From the NCBI GenBank assembly GCA_022661535.1, contig JAKULF010000006.1, positions 1,979,001-2,043,000 on the forward strand: DNA of 64,000 nucleotides. Reading direction: 5' to 3'. Each line of letters opens with the position of its first letter. The first letter of the stretch is position 1. The notes below the pieces were generated by a model, which was not told the DNA's origin, ran no database searches, and was given only the letters and a program-made list of their open reading frames with translations. Position numbers and translations under genes: made by a program. The DNA is from Eutypa lata. Its lineage: Eukaryota > Ascomycota > Sordariomycetes > Xylariales > Diatrypaceae. Below are positions 8,640 through 19,243 of this stretch, piece after piece.

Positions 8640-9635
8640 ATGACAAGCAACAACAAGAAGACCATCGCAGTCGTTGGGGCCACGGGGATCCAAGGATCAT
8701 CCGTTGCCCGCACATTCGCGACGCTCCCTACCTGGAACGTGCGCTGCCTCACCCGGGACCCCTCGTCGCAGAAATCGCAAGATCTCGCAAAACTGGGGTG
8801 CGACGTAGTCCGGGCCGACCTCGCCGACGCGGCGTCTCTGCGTGGCGCCTTCGACGGCGCGCACGCGATCTTCCTCAACACCGACTTCTGGGGCCCCTAC
8901 CGAGCCCTGCTCGCCGCGGGGGTCGAATCCGAGGCCGCCAGCAGATCGGCGTACGACGTCGAGGTCTCGCACGGCAAGAACGCCGTCGCGGCCGCCGCGG
9001 GCGCGCCGGCCCTCGAGAGAATGGTCTATTCGGCGCTGGGCCCGATGAAGGCCGCCTCGGATGGGAAGTACCCGCATGCCTACCACTGGGAGACCAAGGC
9101 TAGCATCGTGAACTACATCGAGGAAGAGCAGCCGCAAGTCGCGGAGAAGACGTCGTACGTTTACATCGGCGCGTACATCGACAACCGGCTGCTTTACCCG
9201 AAGCTTGACACTAGCACCGGGGAGTACAGCCTCGTGCTTCCGGGCAAGAGCCAGACGATGTTCCCTATCATCGATACGGCGCAGTCGACCGGGCCGTTCG
9301 TCAAGGCCTTGATCGAGGGCGAGGCTCCGGGCACCAAGCTCTTGGCCTACAATAGCTACATGAGCGTCGGCGAGGTCGTCGACGTGTGGTCGCGGGTCAC
9401 GGGCAAGCCGGCTCGCTTCGTCAGCTCTACCATTGAGGAGATGCGCAAGCTGACGGGCTTGCCTGCTGAGATCCTCGACGGGCCCGCTTTCATCGACGAG
9501 TTCGGGTATACTGCGGGCATAGCAAATGTCATCGGCCCTGATGCCTTGAAGACCAAGGTCGAGACCCGCGGGTTTGAGGAATGGCTCAGGACAAAGGATG
9601 TTCAGGAGCTGCTCGAGGGCAATGTCAAGATGTAG
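8640..9635 (+). CDS. NmrA-like family NAD(P)-binding protein
   Basis: 331 aa, intronless, ATG in an A-rich context. The N-terminus is an atypical short-chain dehydrogenase Rossmann fold: a beta strand TIAVVGATGIQGSSVARTF carrying GATGxQG (GxxGxxG, residues about 13-19), then a strand ending CLTRDP whose Arg suggests NADP preference, and CDVVRADLADAASL. The family lacks the full SDR catalytic tetrad. In fungi it includes the nitrogen-repression regulator NmrA, redox sensors (HSCARG-type) and isoflavone-reductase-like enzymes. The middle (YSALGPMKAASDGKYPHAYHWETKASIVNYI) and C-terminus (VEDV-like VGEVVDVW, then ETRGFEEWL) match that layout. Its head-to-head neighbour is a bZIP factor, so co-regulation is plausible. 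GC content is clearly higher than in the flanks. Confidence 0.88.
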   Translation: MTSNNKKTIAVVGATGIQGSSVARTFATLPTWNVRCLTRDPSSQKSQDLAKLGCDVVRADLADAASLRGAFDGAHAIFLNTDFWGPYRALLAAGVESEAASRSAYDVEVSHGKNAVAAAAGAPALERMVYSALGPMKAASDGKYPHAYHWETKASIVNYIEEEQPQVAEKTSYVYIGAYIDNRLLYPKLDTSTGEYSLVLPGKSQTMFPIIDTAQSTGPFVKALIEGEAPGTKLLAYNSYMSVGEVVDVWSRVTGKPARFVSSTIEEMRKLTGLPAEILDGPAFIDEFGYTAGIANVIGPDALKTKVETRGFEEWLRTKDVQELLEGNVKM

Positions 9636-9978
9636 CGTTTTTTGTGCCATCCGCATACTCTTTAACAAGTACCTATAGTCTATCTTATCATCTAAACACC
9701 TGTCTGTTTTTTTGTGTCGACACGAGTCGTATAAGCTGGATAATGCCGCTTTGTAACATCAAGAGGTGAATAGGCTATATGGCCGAGCCCTTCTGCTGTA
9801 TTCCTATTCCTATTCAGAACGCTGACATCACACTCTTCCCATTATCTCGATGTATGTGCTTAATAATAAGAATCTTTGAGCCCAAAATAAGCCGAACATG
9901 CTGTAGTGTAGACGAATCCCATCCCTGAACTTCGGGCTTCTAACTAGACAGTAAGCGTCAATTAGTCAAAATGGGTGC
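9636..9978. other. convergent intergenic 3' ends
   Basis: This 343-bp spacer lies between the stop codons of the convergent NmrA-like and GCP4 genes. It is AT-rich and must hold both transcript ends. CTATTCCTATTC occurs near 9802-9814. No gene is seen. Confidence 0.6.
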
Positions 9979-12394
9979 TTAGAACCCATCATCTACAAAC
10001 CCCCCGTAGTCAGCCCTCCCCGCATTGCTAAACCAGACTCCGAAATCAAGCTTCATCAACAAGCGGTCAACACCCCCTATGCGACGAGGTCTGTACCCTC
10101 CAGCTCCCTCTTCGCTCTCATCTCCACCTCCACCTCTATTCCCTCCGGGGGCGATTCCGCCCTCTACCGCCGCCGCCGCCGCCTCCTCGATCCCTCCCTC
10201 ATCTCCCTCTTCCTCCCCCTCCAGCTCCGCCAGGAACGCCGGATCGGCGCTCAGAGCCCTTAGGGCCCCGATGGCCTGCTCGACCGCGCGCTTGACTTTA
10301 GTCTCGGCGTCGCGCAGGGACCCGCGGATGTCGCGCTCCTCGGCGTCTAGGTTGCTGAAGGCGTCGACGACGCCCTCGTCGACCTCGAGGTCGAGGGCGC
10401 GCCAGACGCCGTCGAGGCGCCGCACTAGGGCCGCGAGCCGGTCTACGTGCATCAGGAGGGCGTGGAGGGGCTCCGCGAAGGAGGAGGCTGTGCGCGTCAG
10501 GAGGAGGCGTCGCGCTAGTGCTGAGAGGTAGTGGCGGTGGGCTGAGGCGAGGGTTTGGGGGTCGTGTTGTTGTTGGGGAGTGGAGGTGGTGGTTGTGGTG
10601 GTAGGGGGAACAGGAGTAGTAATATTGTTCGGAGAAGAGGATGAGGAGGACGGCGATTCGTCTTGGCCGCCCGCTGATGATACCCAGGTGTGGAAGTGCT
10701 CCCACAGACCCTCAACTACTTCGACTTGGAGGTACGACTCGGTCTCGGCAAGGAAGAAAATAGCCGCGCTGCTGGTGCTCCAGGGGCCCCGCATGACGGA
10801 CGAGCGCGCCGCGTACCGCTCTCGGAGCGTGCGTGTCTTCGCCATCCCGCCCTTGGTGCTGCTGTATGGCGGCCGGGGCGGCGCGAGGTGGTGTCGGCGG
10901 AGGGACGTGATCTTCCACAGGTCGGTGAGGCGGAGGTGGGCGCGGCGGATGGAGAGGAGGTAGGAGTTGATGGAGGTGTAGGTCTCAAGGTCCGAGGTCG
11001 ACAGGAACAAATCCAGCGGGGGCGGGATCTGTAGTGTGAGAATTACGGGGACGGAGAATAGGAGGTTACGAAATGGCGTTGTCACGATTTTGTCGGACAC
11101 GCGCTGGCCTGCATCGATTCTCGCCTTCATTGGCGTGGAGGCCTTCGGCTTGGTAAGTTCCAGCCGGAGCAAGTCCCGGGCCAGCTCGAGTCCTTCGTCC
11201 TCGTCTGCGTGCTCGCCCTGCATCGAGCTTAGCACCGCCCAGGTTCGGCTGAGCGCAGCGGTGACCTCGCCCTCCTTTATGACGATGGTGCCGAGGCCGT
11301 CGCGCTTCTCGTAAGCGAGGTTGTCGGCGCGCTTCCAGCGGCTGCGGATCTTCTCGTCCGCTTGCTGCGTGAGGGCCATTGCGAACTCGCCACGGCCGAG
11401 CAAGAAGAAATCCCGGAACAGCTGCAGCATCTCGAGGACTCTGCTGAGCGGTAGGAGTTTCTGCAAGGTTGTCCGCGATAGTGTCAACCGGATCGATGTG
11501 ATGGCTCTGGAGAGCATGGGGCTGCTGAGCGGGAAGGTGAGGCTTGAGAGCTCTTGTAATGGAGACGATAAGTTGGCCAGATCACTGTGGTTTGGATCGG
11601 CACTGTTTCCGGCCCGTACTCGATTTAACGAGGTACCGATAAACAACATCGAGTTTGCGGTATAGGGTGACACGAATGATGGCAACAGAGTATAGTCGAT
11701 TGAATAGCCCTGAAACCCGCATGTTATTAGGACAAAAGATGTTGAGAAATATCACGGCAAAGATGCTTACACGTTCATCGTCTCGATCCTCCAGGATAAA
11801 GAAATCGCCCTCACCAAGGACAGGTATCCGTCCATATAAGACCCAAGCCGATATTTGCTTCAGCCACGCGGTCTCGGCGACCTGCACGAGGCTCAATGCA
11901 GTTTCTCCAATATCGGCGTAGCCTGTTTGAAGCTCATTCCGCAGCCTGTTGATGAGAAGAGCCGCCCGACACGGTGACGTCTTTTTGTCGCCGAGCATGA
12001 ACTGCGCCAGCTCCCAGAGCCACTCCAGCCGCCGGGTCCAGCCCGAGAACTCGCCGATGACGGCGGTCAGGGGCACGATGTTATATGCGCCGACCAGCGC
12101 AGCATCCCTCCTGAGAATGCCATCTTCTACCTCGAGGATCTTCCGCTGGAAGGCCGCGAGGTGGATGGACTTGATCGCGGTGGAAACCGCGCGGCAGATG
12201 ACGGACGGGTGGGACGCGCTGATCTGCCCGGTGTGGTTGATGAGCTTGCAGTGCAGGTCGCTCAGGTGACCGGCGGTCTTCAGGAGTTCCCTCTCCGGCG
12301 GCGATAGCACCTCCCGGGACTTGAGCTCGGTGAAGTTGTCCCTCAGAAGGGGTGACGGATGTCCTGACAGTGATAGCAGGATTTCATGCAACAT
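9979..12394 (-). CDS. GCP4: gamma-tubulin complex component 4-like (Spc97/Spc98 family)
   Basis: Model complement(join(9979..11709, 11771..12394)), 784 aa. The N-terminus MLHEILLSLSGHPSPLL is typical of GCP4, and the ATG at 12394 begins it exactly. The 61-nt intron (GTAAGC...TTTCAG, branch CCTAATAA) is phase 0 and joins FILEDRDDER to GYSIDYTLLPSFVSPYTA, a stretch conserved in GRIP proteins. The C-terminal half has the gamma-tubulin-contacting region, LDLFLSTSDLETYTSINSYL followed by LLSIRRAHLRLTDLW, and ends near LLMKLDFGVWFSNAG. A Ser/Thr/Gln-rich insert (about residues 550-585) and an acidic/Gly-rich insert near the end are lineage-specific. GCP4 builds the gamma-tubulin ring complex that nucleates microtubules at spindle pole bodies. 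Assignment to GCP4 rather than GCP5/6 rests on the N-terminus and modest length. Confidence 0.88.
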
Positions 12395-13296
12395 TTTGAA
12401 GTCGCCGATCTGAAGGAGTATTACGTTAGTGTTGTCTAAGTACCTAGTGCTAAGGTGGATTGATGTTTTTTTCTTCAGGGGCTTGTACCCTTTCAATCCA
12501 TGTACTGATCTTTTAGATGATATTTTATCGCCAATGTCTTGTAGGAGTAGTATTATAGCTCCTAAACATTCAAAGCGACACATTGAAGCGACCTTCAAGG
12601 CCTTGAGTTTGTGTTTCGTAGGCGCTTTCACTAAGTAGATTGCCGGTATGTCCCACTACCGCAAGACACAACTACCTCTACCTAAGTGTATAGGTAGTCT
12701 GGACTAGTTAGTCTGGATCTCGCATTGAATGTAATGGGGTGCTAATAACGCCGTATCATGGCGTGTACGTTAGTGTATTTAACATACGCTTGCAATATTT
12801 TGTATTTAGGAATGCGTACCTGAATCATATCACGAAGTACTTGTCTAACTATGTACATGCACGTCTAATCTAGCGTTGCATGTCAATCGCGTCGCCATCT
12901 ATGGGAACCGCGTCAAATGAAACCTAATTGCCTGGCTATCACGTGACCCAGCTCAAAGCACGCTTGCACTACAGTAGATGTACGTAATGCATTAGGTGGA
13001 CATTGCATATTGCATACATATGTAGTTACATTACATCGTACAGTCGGTCATAACTTATATTCGTGAAGGATTTATAGATTAACTTGTTGATTGGCTGTTA
13101 TCTCTACCTAACCTCTAGCAGACACTATAGGATTCGTAAGCAGCTAGTTAGGTACCTACCTATACGCACATGCATACTTCGTACAATATTTCGAACAACG
13201 TCACGGCTTTGATCTAGTCCATTAAACAAATACAATACACGAATTCAGCTGGCTCAAACCATCAAATATCATCCCATTCACTCCAAGCCCGCCCAT
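12395..13296. other. intergenic
   Basis: This is the promoter side of GCP4 and the 3' side of the senescence-domain gene. It contains a CACGTG at about 12941 and several TACCTA motifs. No gene is seen. Confidence 0.6.
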
Positions 13297-14992
13297 TTAC
13301 TTTTTTGCCGTCTTCGTCGACGCGCCGCTGATGCTTGCCGTGTCTTTTAACAAATTGGGGTTGGAATTGTTGGGGTTGTCCAAATCCTGAAGCTGAGTAG
13401 CGGACGTGTCATCACCAACGATGATCTCGCCTCCACCTTTGACCTTACCAATCACCATACCCTTGCCGACGGCTTTGATGATGGCCCTTCTGGAGACACC
13501 AGTGACATCGATATATACGAGCCCGACGTTCTTGGCGCTTCCTCCCAGATGTTCCGACAGCTGTCCAGCCTCATCTCCCCATTTATGCGAAACCATAGAA
13601 GTAGTTGACGCCGTAGCTGACGTCATTAGATTGCGAGCAGCATGCTCAATTCCATCAGCGACCGTCGTAAAGGCCATCATGCTCTTGTTAAGCAACCCAG
13701 GCTTGAAGTTCTCGATAGGTTGCCCGTCTGGCCCATAGCCTTTCTTTCCAGCCCTATCTTTGTTGCCCTTTCCGGCAAGTGTGGCGCCCAGGTTCTGAGC
13801 TACCTTGGTCACTTGTCCAACCGTCTTGGCCGATAGCCCAGCTACGTCGCCGGAGAACTTGCCTATCTTTCGAACTCGATCATGCGTTGCTGGCTTGAAA
13901 GTTACTGGCTTGTTCACGGGCTTTGCGTTTTTCACAAAAGTCTCCGACCCGCTCTGCATTGCTTTCGATACTATATCTGAAGTCGTGACGATCAGGCGCG
14001 AAGCATACGTCGCCTTGGATACGATGAATGATTTTTGATAAGCAGGGTGCAGCTCAATTTCGAAAGATTCTGGAGACGCGGGAACCACTTCGAGTTTGTT
14101 TGGTTCCCCTTCAGCAGGAAGGGTGATCTCGACAGGATCTATCACATTGTTAGCTACTTAAACGACATGATATCAGCGCATGGACCTCGCTCGCACCTTT
14201 AGAACCAGGCTTAACGCCAGTTTCAACAACATCATATCCCTCACTAAGCTCTCCGAGAACTCGCCCATCTTCCTCATCAACTAAGACAATCTGACCGCCA
14301 TGGTGAGAGCTATGACTGCCTTTGACATAAGCTTCGCCGGGTTTGTAATCGGCTGGATTGTACGCAGGGAGCTGCTCTTCCGCGGCAAGCTTTGATTTAG
14401 ACATGGTAGGTGATGACTTTGTAGAAGAAGCTGCTGATGCCTTCTCTTTCTTCGAGCTTTTGGGCGGAGGCGCCCTTTCAAGAAAAGCGGTGCATTGTGC
14501 TAGAATGGTTTCAAAGGTATCTACGTCTTCTTGCAGACCCTTGCGACTTCCAGCTGAGGGAAACTCCAGTCGCGTGAAAGCGCCATTCTCTGGCCCAAGG
14601 TCCCAGCGCGGAATCAGGTAGCTCGTTGGCGGTTGGTGATAGATCTGTGTGGTCGCAGGGAGAGGGAGATCTAGCTCGGGAGGTAAGTGGAGATGGAGAT
14701 AGAAATCCTCGGGTTGCGCGCCAGTAGCAGTATCGTAGGATGGAGGATCTGCGAAAGGTGATGAGGTAGGTACCATTAGAAGCGATAACGTCTGAGGGCC
14801 GGCAGGCGTGAGAGATTTTTCTTTGCCATGAGCAAGGTGATACGCTGAGACGCCTTCTATGGCGTATAGCAATTTGGGGTCCTATTAGCGGGGTGAACGA
14901 TTAGCAGTGAAAATGATACCTCTAGTTGGTGAGTAAGATGCCTCTGGTTGCGCCACAAAACTGCTTCAACTTACATTGTGTCCGGATGCCAT
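13297..14992 (-). CDS. senescence/spartin-domain protein
   Basis: Model complement(join(13297..14138, 14197..14881, 14975..14992)), 514 aa. The first exon is only 18 nt (MASGHN). Its intron (GTAAGT...GCTAATAG) is phase 0 and joins to DPKLLYAIEGVSAYHL. The second intron is 58 nt (GTGCGA...GATAG, CTAAC branch) and completes a split Asp codon. The C-terminal half carries the senescence-associated region: helical Ala/Gly-rich segments such as SGDVAGLSAKTVGQVTKVAQNLGATLAGKG, read on through KPGLLNKSMMAFTTVADGIEHAARNLM and GLVYIDVTGVSRRAIIKAVGKG. Animal spartin and plant senescence proteins share this domain and act at lipid droplets and endosomal membranes. A low-complexity Ser/Lys linker precedes it. 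The fungal role is unproven. The reading is firm, because phase and family agree at both junctions. Confidence 0.85.
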
Positions 14993-17900
14993 TTTGAGGC
15001 GCGATCAATATCAAATATCGACCGCGGAAGAATGACGAGTGCTCTACTACTCAAATAAACGTCGCCTTATGAATAAGTATCGACAGTGTTGCGAAACGAG
15101 CCGCGGGTTTCACAGGAGGGGTCTTGACGTTATGGCGCTTAAGAAAAGGCGCTACGGGGATCCCAATGGGCAACGATCGATGGCAGGCCAGCCCGAAAAG
15201 TGTCAAGTTGATTCTTTGAGGCTCTCCGGAGAAAGATTATCTACTTAGTTTAGGTACCTAAGGGAAGAAACTCCAAAAATAAAAACTAATAAAGCAACAA
15301 CTCAATTCACGTGGAATAGTTTCAATGCTGTTGGTCGCGTCTTGGAATTCGAATCACATAGGTAAGTTGACCCCGAGCGCTTAAGATCCCTTGGTGCAGC
15401 TGTCAGGATTGGCTAGTTTGACTTGCAAGAGGCCTCACATGCGACGTCATTGGTTATGGGCGCTTGGTATTTAGAGCTCTAACGTTAGTCGCCACGAGGT
15501 GGGACATGTGATACATGCGATGTATGTACAAAATGTGATGTAGAAAACATGTTTTTAATTTTAGCATAAGGCCTCAATACCTTCATTATTGCTAAGTATA
15601 TATCTGCTTCTTCTCAACGAGGAAAAGCATTTCACAGGATTCATTCTAACATTGCATGTTGCTATTTTATATGTAATAACACTTGTGATTTACCTGTATA
15701 TACTGGCGCTTGGATAAAGGGGGGGTTCCTTAGGTATATGTATAGGTAAGGACTGGAGATATATGTAAAATCCCCGACGAGGGGTAATGTTTGTCAATGA
15801 GGGGGCAACGTCAGATAGGCTGCGCCACAACTTGGGTATTCTCACTGCCTCATCAATCTACTAGGCGCGAGTGTTTCAGCCTGCCAGCTAATAAACGTTA
15901 ACGCGATGGAAGACAGTTAATTGCTAGGTCTTATTAGCCATAGCGGGAATTATTATTGTCACTCTTTTCTCACTCATTCATTGGTATTAGCTCCAGCAAC
16001 GCCCAGGCATCAGTGAGATATCAGGTTCGCAGGTCTTGTAAGAAGAAGCGTGACTCACTGATCCTCCATCGTTTCGCTAGCAAGTAAAAACATATCCTTA
16101 ATCTAATATGTAATGACAACAGCTGAGTAGCTATTTCGGGTTGTTCAATATTGCCATCTTGATTTTTTAAATGTCATATAATCTCACTGCAGTTCAAATT
16201 GACGGGTCAGTCGGTCTGGATGAAGAAAAATCAAAAGTACTGATTGGGGGGTTGTTCAACAGAACACCGATCTATTCCGGTAGTTGCCGCTCTATCTTAG
16301 TCCTGCATGACGACGTAGTGAGTGACAGCCGCATAACTACCTACTTAATAGGTAGGTAGGTACTTCTTGAATTATTAACTGATGCTTGACTTCATACGAA
16401 GTATGTAGATGAACATGTTTAACCCTTGCTACATAACTACCTAGATATTATACTCAAACATGAATTAATGTAAGCATGACAAACATGATTGTTAGTTACA
16501 TAGATGCATAATCATCAATCATATCATCTCTGTAATGTGACCTTTATACGCTGACACGTGCTTTTCACTATAATTATGAGCTACGGGTCAGCAGCGTTTA
16601 TCCACCAACATGGCCCGAAAATGTTGATATCTTGAATCGGCAACTTGCTGGAAAGAAGGAAGGATACACAACCGGCTCTCGACTAAAGTTTATTAATATT
16701 CCCCCCGTCCATAGTTCCCGACCAATTGGTTTGCAGAGCCTTGTGGACATTGCTAATGCTTAGTTTAGCTTAGCTCATCCACGCCCAAATATTCCCTGTC
16801 GGGTAGGGTATAGTACCCCGAGATATACGTCCGAAAGGAGGATGTAACTGCATAATATCCCAGAATCGTCCAATTATCTTCCAACATTCTAAAGGAATCC
16901 TGCCCACCCACCCACCCACCAACTATACACCAACCCGTGTAACCGATGTAAGAAAAACTCGGAAGCGGTTCAAGACGGGCCTTCTTATCGAAACAAAACG
17001 TCGGATTCGGCCCTGCTTCACGACTTGAACTTACGTTCCGGAAGAGGATGACGAGCTCATCTTCCTATTGGACAGGCGTTGTCAATGACCGTGGCTGCAG
17101 TCAAAATGCAAATGTAACACTGCGTAGTATTCTGACTCCTCCCACTACTGTCTCGGCTAGTCGACAAGCACATAAGTATGCATAGAGTTCCTCGGGCCAT
17201 ACGGAATGCTACTCACCATGCAACTCCTCTGTCACTTGAGGTCGTATGTAACTTTATATATAGGATGTACATGTAGACATGTGAGTATGAAAGGGTACTA
17301 ACTATTTGAGGTGAAGCGCGGGCTCTACAACGGACGGTCCTTGCCGCATTTCTCGCCCCCATTCGACACATCCACATCCGTTCGCGCTGATACGACTTCA
17401 ACTGGGCGACCAAGTTACTGCCACACCGGTTTGCGCAATGCTCAAGTATCTTGCGCCGACAATGGCACCTACGCTTACACTCGAGCTTACACTTACATCT
17501 CTTTTTGTCTTTGTACATTTCCTATCTTCTGTTGCTTCTATTCCATTTGCCAACCAAGCCAACCTAACTAGACCTACTTTCCAAGACCATCCCTTTCCCA
17601 GGATAGCAGAGGTGGAGTTGGAATTATTCCAGCCAACATTCTTTCGCAAACCCCTCACCTGCTTTTAGTGCTAGGGAAGGGGGAGGGACGGGGAAGCCGA
17701 GGGTATCTTCGCTGGTGGAGCGAGTGGCTCCCATGCGCAGGTCCGTACCGAACAACCTGACAATATTCTGACAACTTGGCCTTCGTGACCCCCTTTTTTG
17801 GTGTCTGACTTCTGAAGATTATGAGCCGATTCTGAGCACATTTCTTAGGTATTAAGCAGTTGGGATGTGATTCTCAGATCCTTCCGATACTACAACATAT

Positions 17901-19243
17901 ACATATTTACTGTCAAGGTCGGTTAACCTCTAACTACCCATCAAGTACCCTACGTGCCTACTTAGAAGGCGAGCAATTTAAACGTGGGTGCACTAATCTT
18001 GAAAATGGCCATCTAGCACTGGAGGTAGATATATATCCATATACGTATATCATACCTTATGACACTGGAGTACCGGGTATACATTGGCATGTAACGTACG
18101 AGTACATTGATGTTAATGTACGGATACAAGGAAGGCTTTCCTTACACCACCACCCTGCCGACACCACACTACCCGATCCGCCCGTGTCCGGGGTAGGTAC
18201 ACGATCCAGGCAGAGCGTAGTCCAACTAGTTAGTCTAACTTATTCTGTTCTTGGTTCTTGGATTAGCAGATTAGCAGCCCTGGGTTACAGGGGCTACCAA
18301 GTTTATTCGACGAGATGGCGCGGCAAAGGTTGGAGACCATCCAGTCACCAACCCAACTTCCGTAAAGCCACCCGCCTACAGCCCGAGACCCCCGTACCAC
18401 TCTTCAAATACATAGTCCTAGACCGTCTTTCATTAAAAGTATATTTTATTTATCTTTCAAACTTGTACGAAGTACCAACATTAGCTACATGCCCAAGTAT
18501 GTATATACATTCATCGGATGAAATATGATAACGCTTCGCCCTGTGATTTTCTTCGTCACCCATCGTCCTTATTAGTATTATTATTATTATTATCATCATC
18601 ATCATCACGACCGTCACTATCACAATCACTACTTATGCAGTATCTAATCCTGTGGCAACCCAAAATTTAAACCATACCACCTTCTTTCTCATCTTCATGA
18701 TTCATTCTAAGCATACATTTAGTGCTATCCTGACTCGCTGTATATCTAAGTATGTTCCAGAAAACGGAGACATCGCCGGAAATTGCTTAGTAACTACAGC
18801 CTACTTTAGTCACGTCGCTCTTCAGCTCGGCAGCCAGCCTAGCCGCCTAGGTGCCTAGCTAGCAGCTTTAACGCATCCCAAGCCCGCCTTACTAAAAACT
18901 ACGTATCCCTCAATACCCACATACAAACAGAACAAGCGTACATACATACCTACACCTACGTACATACAAGCGTACATACATACATACAATACATCCCTAC
19001 CTACGTCCATCCAGACATTCCAACCTTTCCACCAAGAGCGTCCTGGCGCCACAACAACCCGCCCGATTCTGTTTCGATTTCTTTTGCAGCCGCTTGCTTG
19101 TTCCGCTCTCTAACGACTCCTCGTGTCGGTTCTCTTCGGATAGTCGCAGTCCATTAATGTTGTAGCACCTTACTAGAAACATCTTCACCAGTGAACGCCC
19201 GCCCCAGCAAATTCGACAGGTCATCTTCACACCCGCGCTGCCC
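14993..19243. other. 4.2-kb gene-free region upstream of Zn2Cys6 gene
   Basis: No gene model is supported. The stretch holds a TAGGTAGGTAGGTA cluster (16351-16363), a (CCCA)n tract (16903-16920), a (TTA)n/(TCA)n tract (18573-18606), and a TACA-rich run (18932-18990). A 222-codon open frame at 17860-18528 has no ATG until its last ten codons. A 231-bp frame at 17438-17668 reads like a short signal peptide but has no other support. The right end is CT-rich and probably forms the long leader of the following regulator. Confidence 0.55.

Noticed and set aside
8697..9668. 323-codon minus-strand open frame
   Set aside because: It is antisense to the NmrA-like gene, whose Rossmann motifs are unmistakable; long antisense frames are usual in GC-rich exons.
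17860..18528. 222-codon plus-strand open frame
   Set aside because: It begins at TTG and has no ATG until its last ten codons, shows no domain, and lies in microrepeat-rich DNA; it is best explained as chance.
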